This document shows, one piece after another, positions 54,891-64,000 of a stretch of 64,000 nt of DNA. Source of the DNA: Schizophyllum amplum (taxonomy: Eukaryota > Basidiomycota > Agaricomycetes > Agaricales > Schizophyllaceae). The stretch covers positions 186,001-250,000 of the forward strand of contig VDMD01000014.1 of assembly GCA_007026445.1 (NCBI GenBank). The letters are read 5' to 3'. The notes under the pieces are model-generated. The model saw nothing but the letters and a program-made list of their open reading frames with translations, ran no database searches and was not told the DNA's origin. The position numbers were made by a program, and so were the translations under genes. Position 1 is the stretch's first letter; every line of letters starts with the position of its first letter.

Positions 54891-54902
54891 CGTCACGTGA
54901 CG
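54891..54902. promoter_or_regulatory. 12-bp palindrome CGTCACGTGACG before accessory ORF
   Basis: A perfect palindrome centred on the E-box CACGTG lies between the pol stop (54835) and the accessory ORF start (54993). A TATA-like ATACATACTTAAGG lies downstream of it. Together they suggest an internal promoter for the accessory ORF, although no direct evidence exists. Confidence 0.4.
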
Positions 54903-54992
54903 GATAGCTTATCACTGATGGATATACATACTTAAGGGACCAGGGTACGAACGATCGCTTTTCATTCTTGCCTTCCCCCACCATCTGCTCTT

Positions 54993-57604
54993 ATGTCGGA
55001 CGCCCCGCCTGCCGACCCTTCGACGAGTAGTGCCAGTGGCGGTAACGCGCCCAGCGGCGGACTCACGCCAAGCGGCGTTCCAGCGCCTAGTGCGAGTACA
55101 TCGAGCGGCAGCGGGGCTGCGGCCACGGCAGGTTCCGCGGCGCCCTCAGCGCCCGCCTGGCCCCTGACATTTCGTCAACCACGGCTCCCGTCGATTGCTC
55201 ACTACGACCGGACGCCCGTAGCAGACGTCCAACTGGGATGGGTCCTTCCCTGGAGCTTCCGCATCGTACACCGCGTCCAGCTGGGATTCACGCAAGACTC
55301 ACCTGGCGCCGACCCCGGTCCCGTCAGTCTCTGGTCGTGCAACATCGTCCTTCATCCTTCTTCGACGACGGCGCACATTCCTTACTTTCCCGGCATCGTC
55401 GGCGACCCCATCCGCCATGACTCGCTCACCGACATACTCGCCCCTGCCGCAGACTCATCGCACCGCTACTCGGACGGTCACCTAGGTCCTGGCGATCCGT
55501 GCGAGCACGCCCAATACTACCGACCGGGCTACCCTCATCTCGCATTTATTCGCCGTTCGTCACCGGACCTCGCTGGCCACTACCCGTCTTACCGTGTAGT
55601 CTTCCATTCGGGAAACACGGAGGTTGAGGCAAGCACCAACCGGTGCTGTGCCACCTCCGCGTTTGTCGACTCCCTGCTCACCGAGAACGCCGAGCATGAG
55701 ACGGTTATGCTCCAGCTGGCGGACGTTACGGGCCAATCGTGGCCGGACGTCGCAAGGAACCGCCCTCTGTTCCCGAGTGAGCTCGACATCCGTCGCTTGG
55801 GTTCGCCTAGCAGTCTGGACGACTACGTCGATCTTGTTGCTCATGTCCAGCGAGGTCTGCGCGTCAAACTGGCGTGGATTGAGCTTGCTCGCCTCCTCCA
55901 GGAGGACGGCTGCCGTCTTCCTGTAACGGAACTACGGCGTCGGGGTCCTCTCGACGCGAACATGTCCTTCCTGGGCGTATGGATCAATACGGCGCCGCAG
56001 GACGAGGGGTTATGGTTATACATCCGGGGGCGCGTGCCGATATATGTGGCAGGCCCCTCCTCGAACAAGGCATCAGCTCAGGACGCCGTCGCGCCGCTCA
56101 GGCGCTTACCTTCTCGAACCATTAGCCGTACCGTGGTCGACGCGGCACTAACCCAGGCGTCGTCCTTCGCACCCGACCGTCCACCAGCTGCCGCGCCGCG
56201 GCCTCGCGGTTCGTTCCTCGCCCGCGCCAAGAACATCGGTTGGCGCGAGCAACCGCAACTCGAGCACGACGTGGTCGAGGTGGACGGCTTCCCTCACGGG
56301 TGGATTCAGACACCCACGGTACCCGCTGCGCGTACGACCCGCAGCTGGGACACTTGGGCCGAGAGCACCGACTGGCTTGGTGAGCCTTGTTTCCTCAAGG
56401 TGGCGCCCAAGAAGGTGTCCTCGGTTTGCAAGGGCAAGGTCACGCTCTACGACGAGGAGAACTCACGGCGTTACTCGCTCAACAAGCCGTTGTCCTACGA
56501 AGGCCTGGTCGACGCTGGTACGTTCGGGTGGCCTCTTCCACGCTGGCCGCACTACTACACGCAGTACATCGACTCCGTCGACGTGGAGGACTTCCAGCCT
56601 CGCGGGAGTGGGCGGTGGGTCTACGCCGCCGCCAACCCGGGTGAGCAATGGTCCGGTCTCGTCCAAGTCAGGCCGGCTCCCCCTCGAGCTCAAAACCCGC
56701 GCGCGGACGAAGAGGAGACGATCAGCCTGGGGTCCGACGATGAGGACTGGAGCGGCTTACCGGGGCGGAGACCCCCCAGTTGCGCCTGTCGCGGCGTCTG
56801 GGCCCTCCCCGCAGCCTGCGCCTCCAGCGGCGACCGCGGCTACCGGCGCTCCCACTCCAGCTCAACCCGACGTCTTGATGGCGTCTCCGCTCCCCGAGGC
56901 CCCCATGGATCTGGATCCTCGTCCAACCACTCCAGCGGCTGGCCGCCCACCTACGCCTCCGCTGCTTGAGGCGGAGATCCAGGACGCAGTCCGTCGCTTC
57001 AATGAGTGGCAGACATCGTTCCCCCAGGACGTTGGACGCATGAGCCTCCGCGCTCCACGAGGCTCACCTCCCACGTTCGCGGGCGCTTCGCGTATTACGT
57101 GCGCGTCACGCCTTTCGCGGCCTTGTCCTGGCCAGCGTTCCTACGCGGTCTCACGCAAGGGGCGCACTTCCAGACGATTGAGATCGACTCCGCGTTTCGA
57201 GCGATCGAGGACGGTAACGTTCTGTTCGGCGTTACGCTACCGGACCTCCAGCTGGCGGATGCCCTGGTCACTACCTTGCGTCTTCATGGTATTGCGGGCG
57301 CCGGCGCGGCGGCGCAAACCTTAACCGCATCGGAGTACTCGGCAATGGCCGTGCACGGTCAGTCCTCCTTCCGCTGGGAACGGCCGCCCGTCGCTCCTTC
57401 CGTTCGCGCTGCTTGGTACCGTGCGTCGACCGGGCGGGGCGCGATCAACCGTTTGCGCCGGTCCCCATCGCCTGTGCGTCCTCGCCGAACGCCCTCGCCA
57501 GCTCGCTCCTGGAGGCGCCGACGATCACCGTCGCCTCCGCGTCGCCGTTCTCCTTCGCCGCGCCGACGGGATGACTCTCCACGGCGACGACATCCTAGTC
57601 CCCG
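54993..57604 (+). CDS. Accessory retrotransposon ORF of unknown function, 5' part
   Basis: The frame opens at ATG 54993 (MSDAPPADPSTSSASGG), 157 bp after the pol stop, in the sense direction. After a low-complexity start come ~550 globular-looking residues (FRQPRLPSIAHYDRTP, GYPHLAFIRRSS, NMSFLGVWINTAPQDEGLWL, GWPLPRWPHYYTQY). An acidic patch (GSDDEDWSG) follows. Near 56,760 the reading moves to the +1 frame (APVAASGPSPQP...RFNEWQTSFPQDVGRM), and near 57,070 it returns to the first frame (GRFAYYVRVTPFAALSW). The segment ends in an Arg/Ser-Pro-rich region (RRRSPSPRRR) and is cut at 57604 by a DNA transposon. There is no signal peptide or membrane segment, so it is not envelope-like. I recognise no known domain. 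Confidence 0.72.
57598..57604. repeat. Target site duplication, left (GTCCCCG)
   Basis: GTCCCCG borders the nested DNA element and recurs at 60783-60789. An 8-bp duplication with one mismatch (A/G in front) is also possible, which would suit hAT-type transposases. Confidence 0.75.
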
Positions 57605-60600
57605 CAGCTCATGCTGTGCAGTGATATATAATAGATGCCGAAAGTTTCCATGGCATTAATTGCAATAACCAGCATAAATTCTCTGCTAAACATACCGACG
57701 GTTCATTTGCACTGTGGGCCGGTCTGGCTCGCCGGGAGCGTGCCGGGCAGCCCGCGGCACGAGGCGACGACTGGCTCGCGCGCGCTGCGGCCTCAGCCGC
57801 GTGCACGCTCGCGCGCCTCGGTCCACGATCCGACGCGTGCCGAGCGCGTCCGGATGACGCATGCCGCCCGTCGTCGCCGCGTCGCTTGCGCTCGCCGCCG
57901 CATGCAGCATGGGCTGCAAACATGCCGTGTAGAGTAAAAACAATCATATATCATTGTATCTACATTATGAGAAAGCGAAAATTTTCGCAGGAGAAGGGGA
58001 TAGGGATGGGGGATGAGGTGCGCGTCGGGAACGCGACGCGTCTGTGTGCGGCGGCGGGCGCGCGTTGAGAGCAGAGCCCGTCCACGCGTTGCGCGAGGGC
58101 GCGTCAGGAGCGCGACGCGTCCGCGCGTTGCGGCGTGGGCACGTCGCGGCGCGTCGCGGGTGGAGCCGCCGCCGACGCTCAGCGCACGATCGTTGTTGCA
58201 CGCTGCCAACGAGCGGTCACACGCAGCGACAAGCAGACCGTCGAGGACGTAGCTCTCGACTGCGTCGCTGTGGCTGCGCGCTCACTCGACGCCCTATGCC
58301 CGACGCGACGCGACGCGTCATCGCGTTATTCTTGATATCCCGGACCGCATTTGACGCGTCAGGGGGTCGTTCGGTTACCGCGGCGTGGGGGGAGTCAACG
58401 AGGGGTAGGGTGGGGCATGGGGAGCAGCCGTGGTGAGGAGACGACGGGCTGGCTAGGCCCGATCGCCCTTGTTTGGTGCTGTTGTTGCAGATGCGGGCAG
58501 GCGCGAGAGGGTGCGCGTCGTGCAGGGCGGCTAAGAGGAGACCCTCCGCGTCTCACTACTGCGGAGGTGACGACGGCTGGTCTTCTCAGGCTCGCCCCGA
58601 GCGACGCGCGTCCTCGCGCGCTTGCTCGGGTCGCGTGAGATCAGAACGAAATGTAAGTATATTATTGATGAGCAGGGTGGGGGGACGCACCTGGAAGGGC
58701 CTCCGTGCCCGAATACTCCTTTGCGCTCTTCGGGGGCGCGCTCAGCGCGTCGCGGTGGACGGCGCGACGTGGTTGAGGACAAGGAGAGACGTGACAGTAA
58801 CGTCACGAACGCGTTCATTTGGGCGCGTCCGGGAGGATGCCGGCGCGTTAGTGAGGCATCGCGGATCTCCCCTGCCATACAAACAATGTAGATACTAATT
58901 ATCGTGTATGCTATAGACCGATCGGGGCTTTGGATGGGTCTCAGACCCTTGGAATATACTCAAGTTAAGTAAGGTATTCAGAAGGTGTTCAAAATGCAGT
59001 CCTAATGCGAGTTTGTACTATTTTCACATATATCTAAGCAATCTAAACTACATAGATATGTTGAGGCCACTGCACTGTATACGCTGCAACTTTGACTGAA
59101 ACGAGAACCCCAATATGCGCCTCAGAAATGTTGAAAACGTTGGTAATCGGATGCTCGAGAAGTGGTTTGAGCATACATCTTGCCCGAACTCAGAGGTGTT
59201 CAAAGTTCGACCCCTTAGTATAGTCGGATTCTTACAGGAATTCGTATATGTACTCTAATTGCTATCTAAGTAAGCTTCCCGAAGGGCCTGTGAGGGATTT
59301 TGCCTCTCGGCACGATCCCGAGGACGTCGAAGGCAACGCCGGCGACCTTCGGACTTCGGTCCGAGGCGCCGAACGTCCGCGATCAACACTCCTTTGCCTG
59401 CAACCGCGACCGCGGCGCGGTCGCGGTTGCTGGCCGCCCCTCTGCTTCATCACCGTACACTTCAGAAGCCTTCCCCCTGCCTATTCCCCGACTTCTACGC
59501 AAATCGGCGCGTTCAAAAGCACCCGATGCTGGATTTGGCGAGCGAGGCGGCGCGGGGAGCGCCCCTCCTCAGGTGCGTCCGCTAAACACAGCCCGTGAGC
59601 TTCGAACTAACAACATCATAGAGATACCCTTGGAGCTCGTGGGCTCGCGCGGAAGAGCGCTCGCGGCGAAGAGCGTGCGGGAGAGCGTACACGCTCTCCC
59701 GCACGGCGCCGGACCGCTTGCCGCGCGACTACGTCCCCAAGGACGAGCGCACCCAAACGCACGCGTGTCAGACGCCGGGGAAGCGGAGGAGGCGCAACGA
59801 TGGAGGGGAGGACCAGCGTGGCGAGCAGGCGAGGGTGTTGCCCGTTATTGCCAGCGGCCAGCGCGCGTCGGGCGCTAGCCGCTTGCTGGCAACACGCACG
59901 CTCACCGCCGTCCGTGCAGCACGGCTCGCACGGCTCTACGCAGCTGAAGCGCCATGTGCGGCGGCAGGCATAGCGCTGTCGCCGTCGCTTCGCTCTCCCC
60001 CCCCCTCTCCAGGCCTCGCCTCCCGCGCGTCCCGCCAGCGCGCCTCGCCTCGCGCACCTCCCCCCTTCCCGCGCTACCTAGGTGCCCTCGCACGCGCCTT
60101 TGCACCTACATGCGCGACATACGCAAGCCATCGCCAGACGCGAGCGCGCAGGCGATCACAAGCAACGCGCCTCCCCCCCACAGCACGCCGTGCACCGCAT
60201 CCCGGTGCTGTACATTCCCGCGCTCATCGCGGCAGACCCTCCCTCCCTACACACACACAAGCTGGAGCACCGGCGGCCGCTTTACGCGCGCCGCGCGCGG
60301 GGCGCGGCGCAAGGCGCGCTGCAGCTCGCTCCGTATTGCGTCCCCGCCTGCTGCAGCGGGCGGGGACACTTACATTCATGTACTGAGCACTTCGAACCCC
60401 CCTAAAATATCATTTTTTATCATTTTTGGACGAGCGCGAGGGGGCGCGCCGCCGACGCCGCGTGCAGCGGCGAGCGCGGCGCCAGCGGCGACGCCGGCAG
60501 TGCGTCATCAACTCGCAGCCGGCACGCGACGGAGCCGGGGCCGAGGGCCCGCGCGTGCCGGTCGTGGCCGAGCAGAGCCGTGCAGGCTCGCGCGCGAGCA

Positions 60601-60782
60601 CGAGCCGGGCCCCAGCCGCCGCGCGGGCTGCCCTAGGGCCTACCCGACGAGCCGGACCAGCCCAATAGCCCTAGAAGGGCAGTAGCTCGTCGGTATCTTA
60701 ACGCGAGAATTTGTGCTGGTTAATGCAATTAATGTCATAGAAACTTTTGTATACTAATACATTAGGTGCACAGCATAAGGTG
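57605..60782. mobile_element. Nested DNA transposon with long terminal inverted repeats (3.18 kb, non-autonomous)
   Basis: The left end reads CAGCTCATGCTGTGCA and the right end, reversed, CACCTTATGCTGTGCA. The imperfect inverted match continues through AGTTTC, CATTAATTGCA, AACCAGCA and ATACCGACG to about 100 bp. It then continues weakly through a GC-rich part (GGCYGGTCYGGCTCGYCGGG, GGGCAGCCCGCG) to ~170 bp. A 7-bp GTCCCCG duplication flanks it. The interior has a block rich in ACGCGT and GCGTC near the left, an AT-richer non-coding block (58890-59290) and GC-rich sequence. No transposase motif is recognisable. hAT-like affinity is inferred from the CA-start and duplication length. Confidence 0.82.
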
Positions 60783-61636
60783 GTCCCCGACGTCGTTATT
60801 CTCCCCTCCGTCGGACGATATCGCCGCGTCGGCGCTCGCGCAGCCCAGTCGCCTGGGGCTCACAAAGCGGCGGATGGGGCAACACCTCCGACAGCGGTTG
60901 GGGGGCGCGTTCCAACCTTGGTGCGGGGTCAACAGGATCAGCGCCTACAGCGCCTTCAGCGGCGGTAGGCTCTGCAGCGTCGCCAACCCCTTCGAGTGGC
61001 GTGCTTTCGACGGCCCCTCGGCTCACGCTGAACCTGCACGCTCCTCCCCCCCCTCCACCCGCGGTGACGTTCCCCGCCTGGCCTTTGCCGGAGCTGCCAC
61101 ACGACTACCACTACGGCATCTTTTGTCGTATGATGGCGGCCTGGCCTTCGACCGACCCCTTCGCCGTTGCGCAAGCGGCTCTGTCCACGCCGCTCGCCCC
61201 GGTCGTGTCCTTGGTGCCCCCGACGCCGACCACGCCTGCCCCCGCCCACGGCGTGTCGCTGCTGGACCGTTTCTCGGATCCGTTGGTCGCTCTGGACACT
61301 CCGGGGGCTTCTTCCTCGGCCGGCGCCGCCTCCTCGTCGCTGCTCGGGCGCGTCGCGCCCCTTCCTTTGGCGTCACGCCTGTCCGACGGTCCCGGGGTCC
61401 CCCCGCTCGAGGACCGCCTGTCCGCGGATGCCGGGCGCGACGACGACGACGACATGGTAATCGACGACCCCAAGGGCAAGTCCAAGGCGAAGGGCAAGCA
61501 CCGCGGCGGGAAGAAGGTGCGCGAACGCTGGGCACGCGCGAAGGAGCGCGACGGCAATCCGGACCCGCGTTATCCTGACGGCTTCGGGCCTGGAGGTCCC
61601 CCGCCCCCGGGCGCAGGAGCGGCGGCACCTATCTGA
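60783..61636 (+). CDS. Accessory retrotransposon ORF, 3' part after the nested transposon
   Basis: Directly after the second GTCCCCG the frame reads RRYSPLRRTISPRRRSRSPVAWG, continuing the Arg/Ser-Pro-rich region broken at 57604. Removing 3,185 bp leaves the codon phase unchanged. The remainder contains a Pro-rich stretch (APPPPPPAVTFPAWPLPELP), a short conserved-looking DYHYGIFCRMMAAWP, an acidic run (DDDDDMVIDD), a basic Lys/Arg region (KGKSKAKGKHRGGKK) and a Gly/Pro tail ending at TGA 61636, 31 bp before the right LTR. Without the insertion the whole protein would be about 1,150 residues. The Arg/Ser, acidic and basic patches suggest nucleic acid or chromatin interaction, which is only inference. 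Confidence 0.65.
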
Positions 61637-61652
61637 AGTGCTGAGCCCGTCT

Positions 61653-61667
61653 CGCATGTGGGGGCGT
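61653..61667 (+). other. Candidate polypurine tract
   Basis: A G-rich stretch (CATGTGGGGGCGT) lies immediately before the right LTR, where plus-strand priming would start. It is short and imperfect. Confidence 0.35.
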
Positions 61668-62355
61668 TGTGGTACGGATGGACGATGGACATGCTCGACG
61701 GCCTACAAGCCGTATTTACTTATTGTTGTATTCTTGTGACACGCGCACGTGAGCGTGACTCTTGGTTAAGCGGCGGTAGATCTGTCGTAATATCATCTTG
61801 CTTTTACCCATCGTCTCGTCTGTCTCGTGCCTCGTGTCTCGTCTCGTCGCCCTCCGCGGTACGTCTCGTACTAGCGGCGGGCTCATATCACTGACAGCCC
61901 GCGGCGGATGCTTCGCATCCAGCACGCGGGCTCATATCACTGACAGCCCTTGGCGGATGCTCAGCCATCCAGCACTCGGGCTCACTTAGGTACGCGCGCC
62001 GTCTACGGCTACCGCGAGTGCCTTCAGCGGCACCTGCGCCTTCAGCGGCGTTCAGCGCCTCCGCGGCGTATCCCGCCCTCACGACGTCCTGCGCCTCTGC
62101 GGCGTTACGATCGTTTGGGCGCTCGGCCCCAGGGAGCTCCACTCCCCCAGGACCTCGCGCCTTCAGCGGCGATCCCCTATGCTCTCCCCGCTCTCTCCCT
62201 TTCATCTCATTCACTTTCCTTACGCGCTCAGGCAGCGCTCTATTCTTATCCTACTCCTTCCACGTCGCCTCCAGTACTCTCTCCTCGGCGACGCCTACAG
62301 TCCTACCCATCTCGCCGGAGCTCTCTCCGAACGCTCGATGCACGACCGCATCACA
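61668..62355 (+). repeat. Right LTR (688 bp)
   Basis: It has the same length and, as far as I can compare by eye in all reading frames, the same sequence as 45694-46381. The last part is open in frame with the helicase sequence downstream. Confidence 0.95.
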
Positions 62356-62360
62356 CTCCG
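62356..62360. repeat. Target site duplication, right (CTCCG)
   Basis: CTCCG follows the right LTR directly and duplicates 45689-45693. Confidence 0.92.
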
Positions 62361-63896
62361 GAGATGCTCTGCTCGAACGTGCTCGCTCCGGTGCTTGAGC
62401 TTCCCGACTTCCAGCGGCGCCAAGTTGCAATCATGGTCGACGAAGCGCACTTGATGTACGTCTGGGGACGATCCTTTCGCACGCAGTACACACAGATTGG
62501 CTTTGTTCGACAGCGCTTCTCTGCGAGCGCACCGCTTGTCGCCTTCACTGCTACGCTCCGACGCGGACGGACTCCCGAACAATCTCCTCTCGACTGTGTA
62601 CGACGCTTCCTAGGCTTTGATGAAGGCTCGTATCACTTCATTCATCGCTCGTGCGCGCGGTACGAAATGCAAATCACCGTGCGACCATTCAGCCACGGAC
62701 GGCAGAGCGAAGCGTACCCCGAGCTTGACTGGCTCCTCGGTCTCCCTGGGAAGACACTCGTCTTCTGCTCGAGCATCAAATGGGGCGCCAAGATAGCACT
62801 CTATCTGCTCAGCAAGTCGCCTGGCGCTTCACTCAAAAGGCGGCCTCGCACGTACAGTCGACTCCAGACGGACGAGCACAACAACGAGACCCTTGAGCTA
62901 CTGCTATCACCCTCGAAGATGCTTGTCATTGCCACCGACACGCTCGCCGTCGGTATTGACATTCCCGACATCCTCACCGTCATCATCATTGAGCCCGAGG
63001 ACCTCGACGATGCTATTCAGAAGGGTGGTCGCAGTGGGCGCGACGCCTCCCTTGTCCCACATCCTCGTGCTGTGATATACCTGCCGAGCAGGGTTTACAA
63101 CGACCCGCAGTCTGTTCTAGACAATGCGGAAGCCACTGCATCCCAAGGCTCGAAGCGGATAGACACGAGTCTCGCAGAACTCGCGCTCGCATCGTGCAAA
63201 CTGCGCAGTATCGACGAGCAGTACGGCAACGACCCAGACGAGCCACCCTGCTCCTGCACGCGCTGCACACTACATCCGCGTGCCCTATTCCCTTCGAACT
63301 GCGACTGCTCTGGCTGCCAGCCCGAGATCTTCGAGGTGTCCAAGAGGACAATGAAGAAGAAAACAAAACAAGTTCCCGAACGACTTGTCATTCGGAAGCC
63401 GGAGCGCGAGCTGGGGCGAAGCTACCTCCGTCGCTTCCGAGAGGACGTGGCCATCGCTGGCGGCCACAACGCACCCGCCGTTGCGGTGCTCTCCAATGGA
63501 GAGATCGAAACCATTCTTGACCTCATGCAGACGGAGGCGCACGACATCCAGTCTATGGCCGCAGTTTGGGACGCCTATCCCATGGAGACAACGACCGATG
63601 CGCTACAACGTCACCCGCTTGCCGACCATCCTGCTCTTCTGCCCTTCCTTCAGGACAACCCCATCCTGCAGGCCAAAGCACCAGAACTCCATCAAGTCAT
63701 CCTACACATGCACCACGAGTTTGAAGAGGTACGGAAAGCGAAGGGCGCTGCACGCAGGGAGAAAGCAGCTGCCAAACGAGCCAGCAAGTCGAACGAAGAC
63801 GGGGCGCGAGTGGTTTTGGACGAGAGGGCAGATTCGGACTCGGAAGAGTTGGTGGACATTGATAACAATGAGGAGACGACGATAGCTATTGAGTAG
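62361..63896 (+). pseudogene. RecQ-like DNA helicase gene, 3' part
   Basis: From GAG at 62361 the sequence continues the helicase frame to TAG at 63896 (511 residues). It begins with EMLCSNVLAPVLEL and then the DEAH box (IMVDEAHLMYVWG). The aromatic-rich loop characteristic of RecQ proteins (WGRSFRTQY), motif III-like AFTATL, the second RecA domain (TLVFCSSIKWG, VIATDTLAVGIDIPDI) and motif VI GGRSGRD follow. A Cys cluster (CSCTRCTLH...CDCSGC) and a basic/acidic C-terminal tail end the protein. Walker A is lost to the other side of the retrotransposon, so this part cannot hydrolyse ATP alone. An in-frame ATG inside the LTR (or one at 62364 or further in) could still start a truncated protein. 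Confidence 0.85.
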
Positions 63897-63912
63897 TACT
63901 GGCATTGTACAT

Positions 63913-64000
63913 CTAGTCTATGTCCATCTCATCGTCCGTATCCTCTAGTGAAAGTTCCAGTTTGTCAAGAGATACCTCACTGTCAGCGTCACTGTACTCG
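63913..64000 (-). CDS. Acidic C-terminal end of a minus-strand gene (cut by window edge)
   Basis: On the minus strand an open frame enters from the window edge and ends EYSDADSEVSLDKLELS...EMDID-stop at 63913. The strongly acidic tail is protein-like and would make the gene convergent with the helicase, but only about 28 residues are visible. Confidence 0.35.
   Translation of the reverse strand, partial: EYSDADSEVSLDKLELSLEDTDDEMDID

Larger units (their letters stand above)
45694..62355 (+). mobile_element. Chromodomain Ty3/gypsy LTR retrotransposon (chromovirus), 16.66 kb, with accessory ORF and nested DNA transposon
   Basis: The element is bounded by 688-bp LTRs starting TGTGG and ending CATCACA, with a 5-bp target duplication. 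It contains gag-pol (46625-54835), an additional sense ORF (54993-61636) and a nested 3.18-kb DNA element (57605-60782). Without the nested element it would be about 13.5 kb, which is large for a chromovirus. The two LTRs appear identical, so integration was recent relative to mutation. It interrupts the helicase gene in the same orientation. The order protease-RT-RNaseH-integrase-chromodomain defines the Ty3/chromovirus class. Confidence 0.95.

Noticed and set aside
59300..60685. Transposase gene inside the nested DNA element
   Set aside because: Frames of about 190-240 codons exist, but all are GC-biased, overlap in several frames and show no transposase-like motif.
54993..61636. Accessory ORF as an envelope gene
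   Set aside because: There is no signal peptide, no membrane anchor and no Cys-rich ectodomain pattern; the C-terminal part is Arg/Ser and Lys-rich instead.

Overview
The window looks like nuclear DNA of a filamentous basidiomycete, most likely a wood- or litter-decaying agaricomycete. The genes are GC-rich and cut by many short introns (mostly 46-62 bp, GT-AG). Several F-box/LRR-type genes are present, together with secreted carbohydrate-active enzymes (a CE8 pectinesterase and an AA11-like copper monooxygenase), intron-containing tRNA-Lys genes and a chromodomain Ty3-type retrotransposon. The species cannot be named from the sequence alone.

Bases 1-19,000 hold a truncated coiled-coil gene, two F-box genes, a basidiomycete family gene with a nucleotidyltransferase-like signature, a nine-exon pectin methylesterase, two tandem flavin-reductase-like genes inside a duplicated segment, another F-box-like gene, a 392-bp TA-flanked MITE and a Ser/Thr kinase. 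Bases 19,000-31,500 hold two paralogous membrane-anchored aspartic proteases (one with tandem repeats in its coding region and in an enlarged intron), an inverted pair of tRNA-Lys(UUU) genes, an F-box gene and a short-chain dehydrogenase with a 967-bp intron.

Bases 31,500-45,200 hold a run of unrelated minisatellites, a GT32-type glycosyltransferase, an inverted decayed copy of the dehydrogenase full of minisatellites, an RCE1-type CAAX protease, a phenol-hydroxylase-type FAD monooxygenase, a second MITE copy and the AA11-like enzyme.

Bases 45,220-63,896 form a three-level nest. A RecQ-like helicase gene is split by a 16.66-kb chromovirus with 688-bp LTRs that appear identical and a 5-bp target duplication (CTCCG). 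The chromovirus has one long gag-pol frame (CCHC, protease, RT, RNase H, DD35E integrase, chromodomain) and a large extra sense-strand ORF between pol and the 3' LTR. That extra ORF is itself split by a 3.18-kb DNA element with long terminal inverted repeats and a 7-bp target duplication. Removing the element with one duplicate puts the Arg/Ser-rich reading frame back in register. This giant element with an accessory ORF of unknown function is the most interesting part of the window.

Exon boundaries were inferred by eye from splice consensus, frame and paralogue comparison. Family names rest on recognised motifs, not on database searches.
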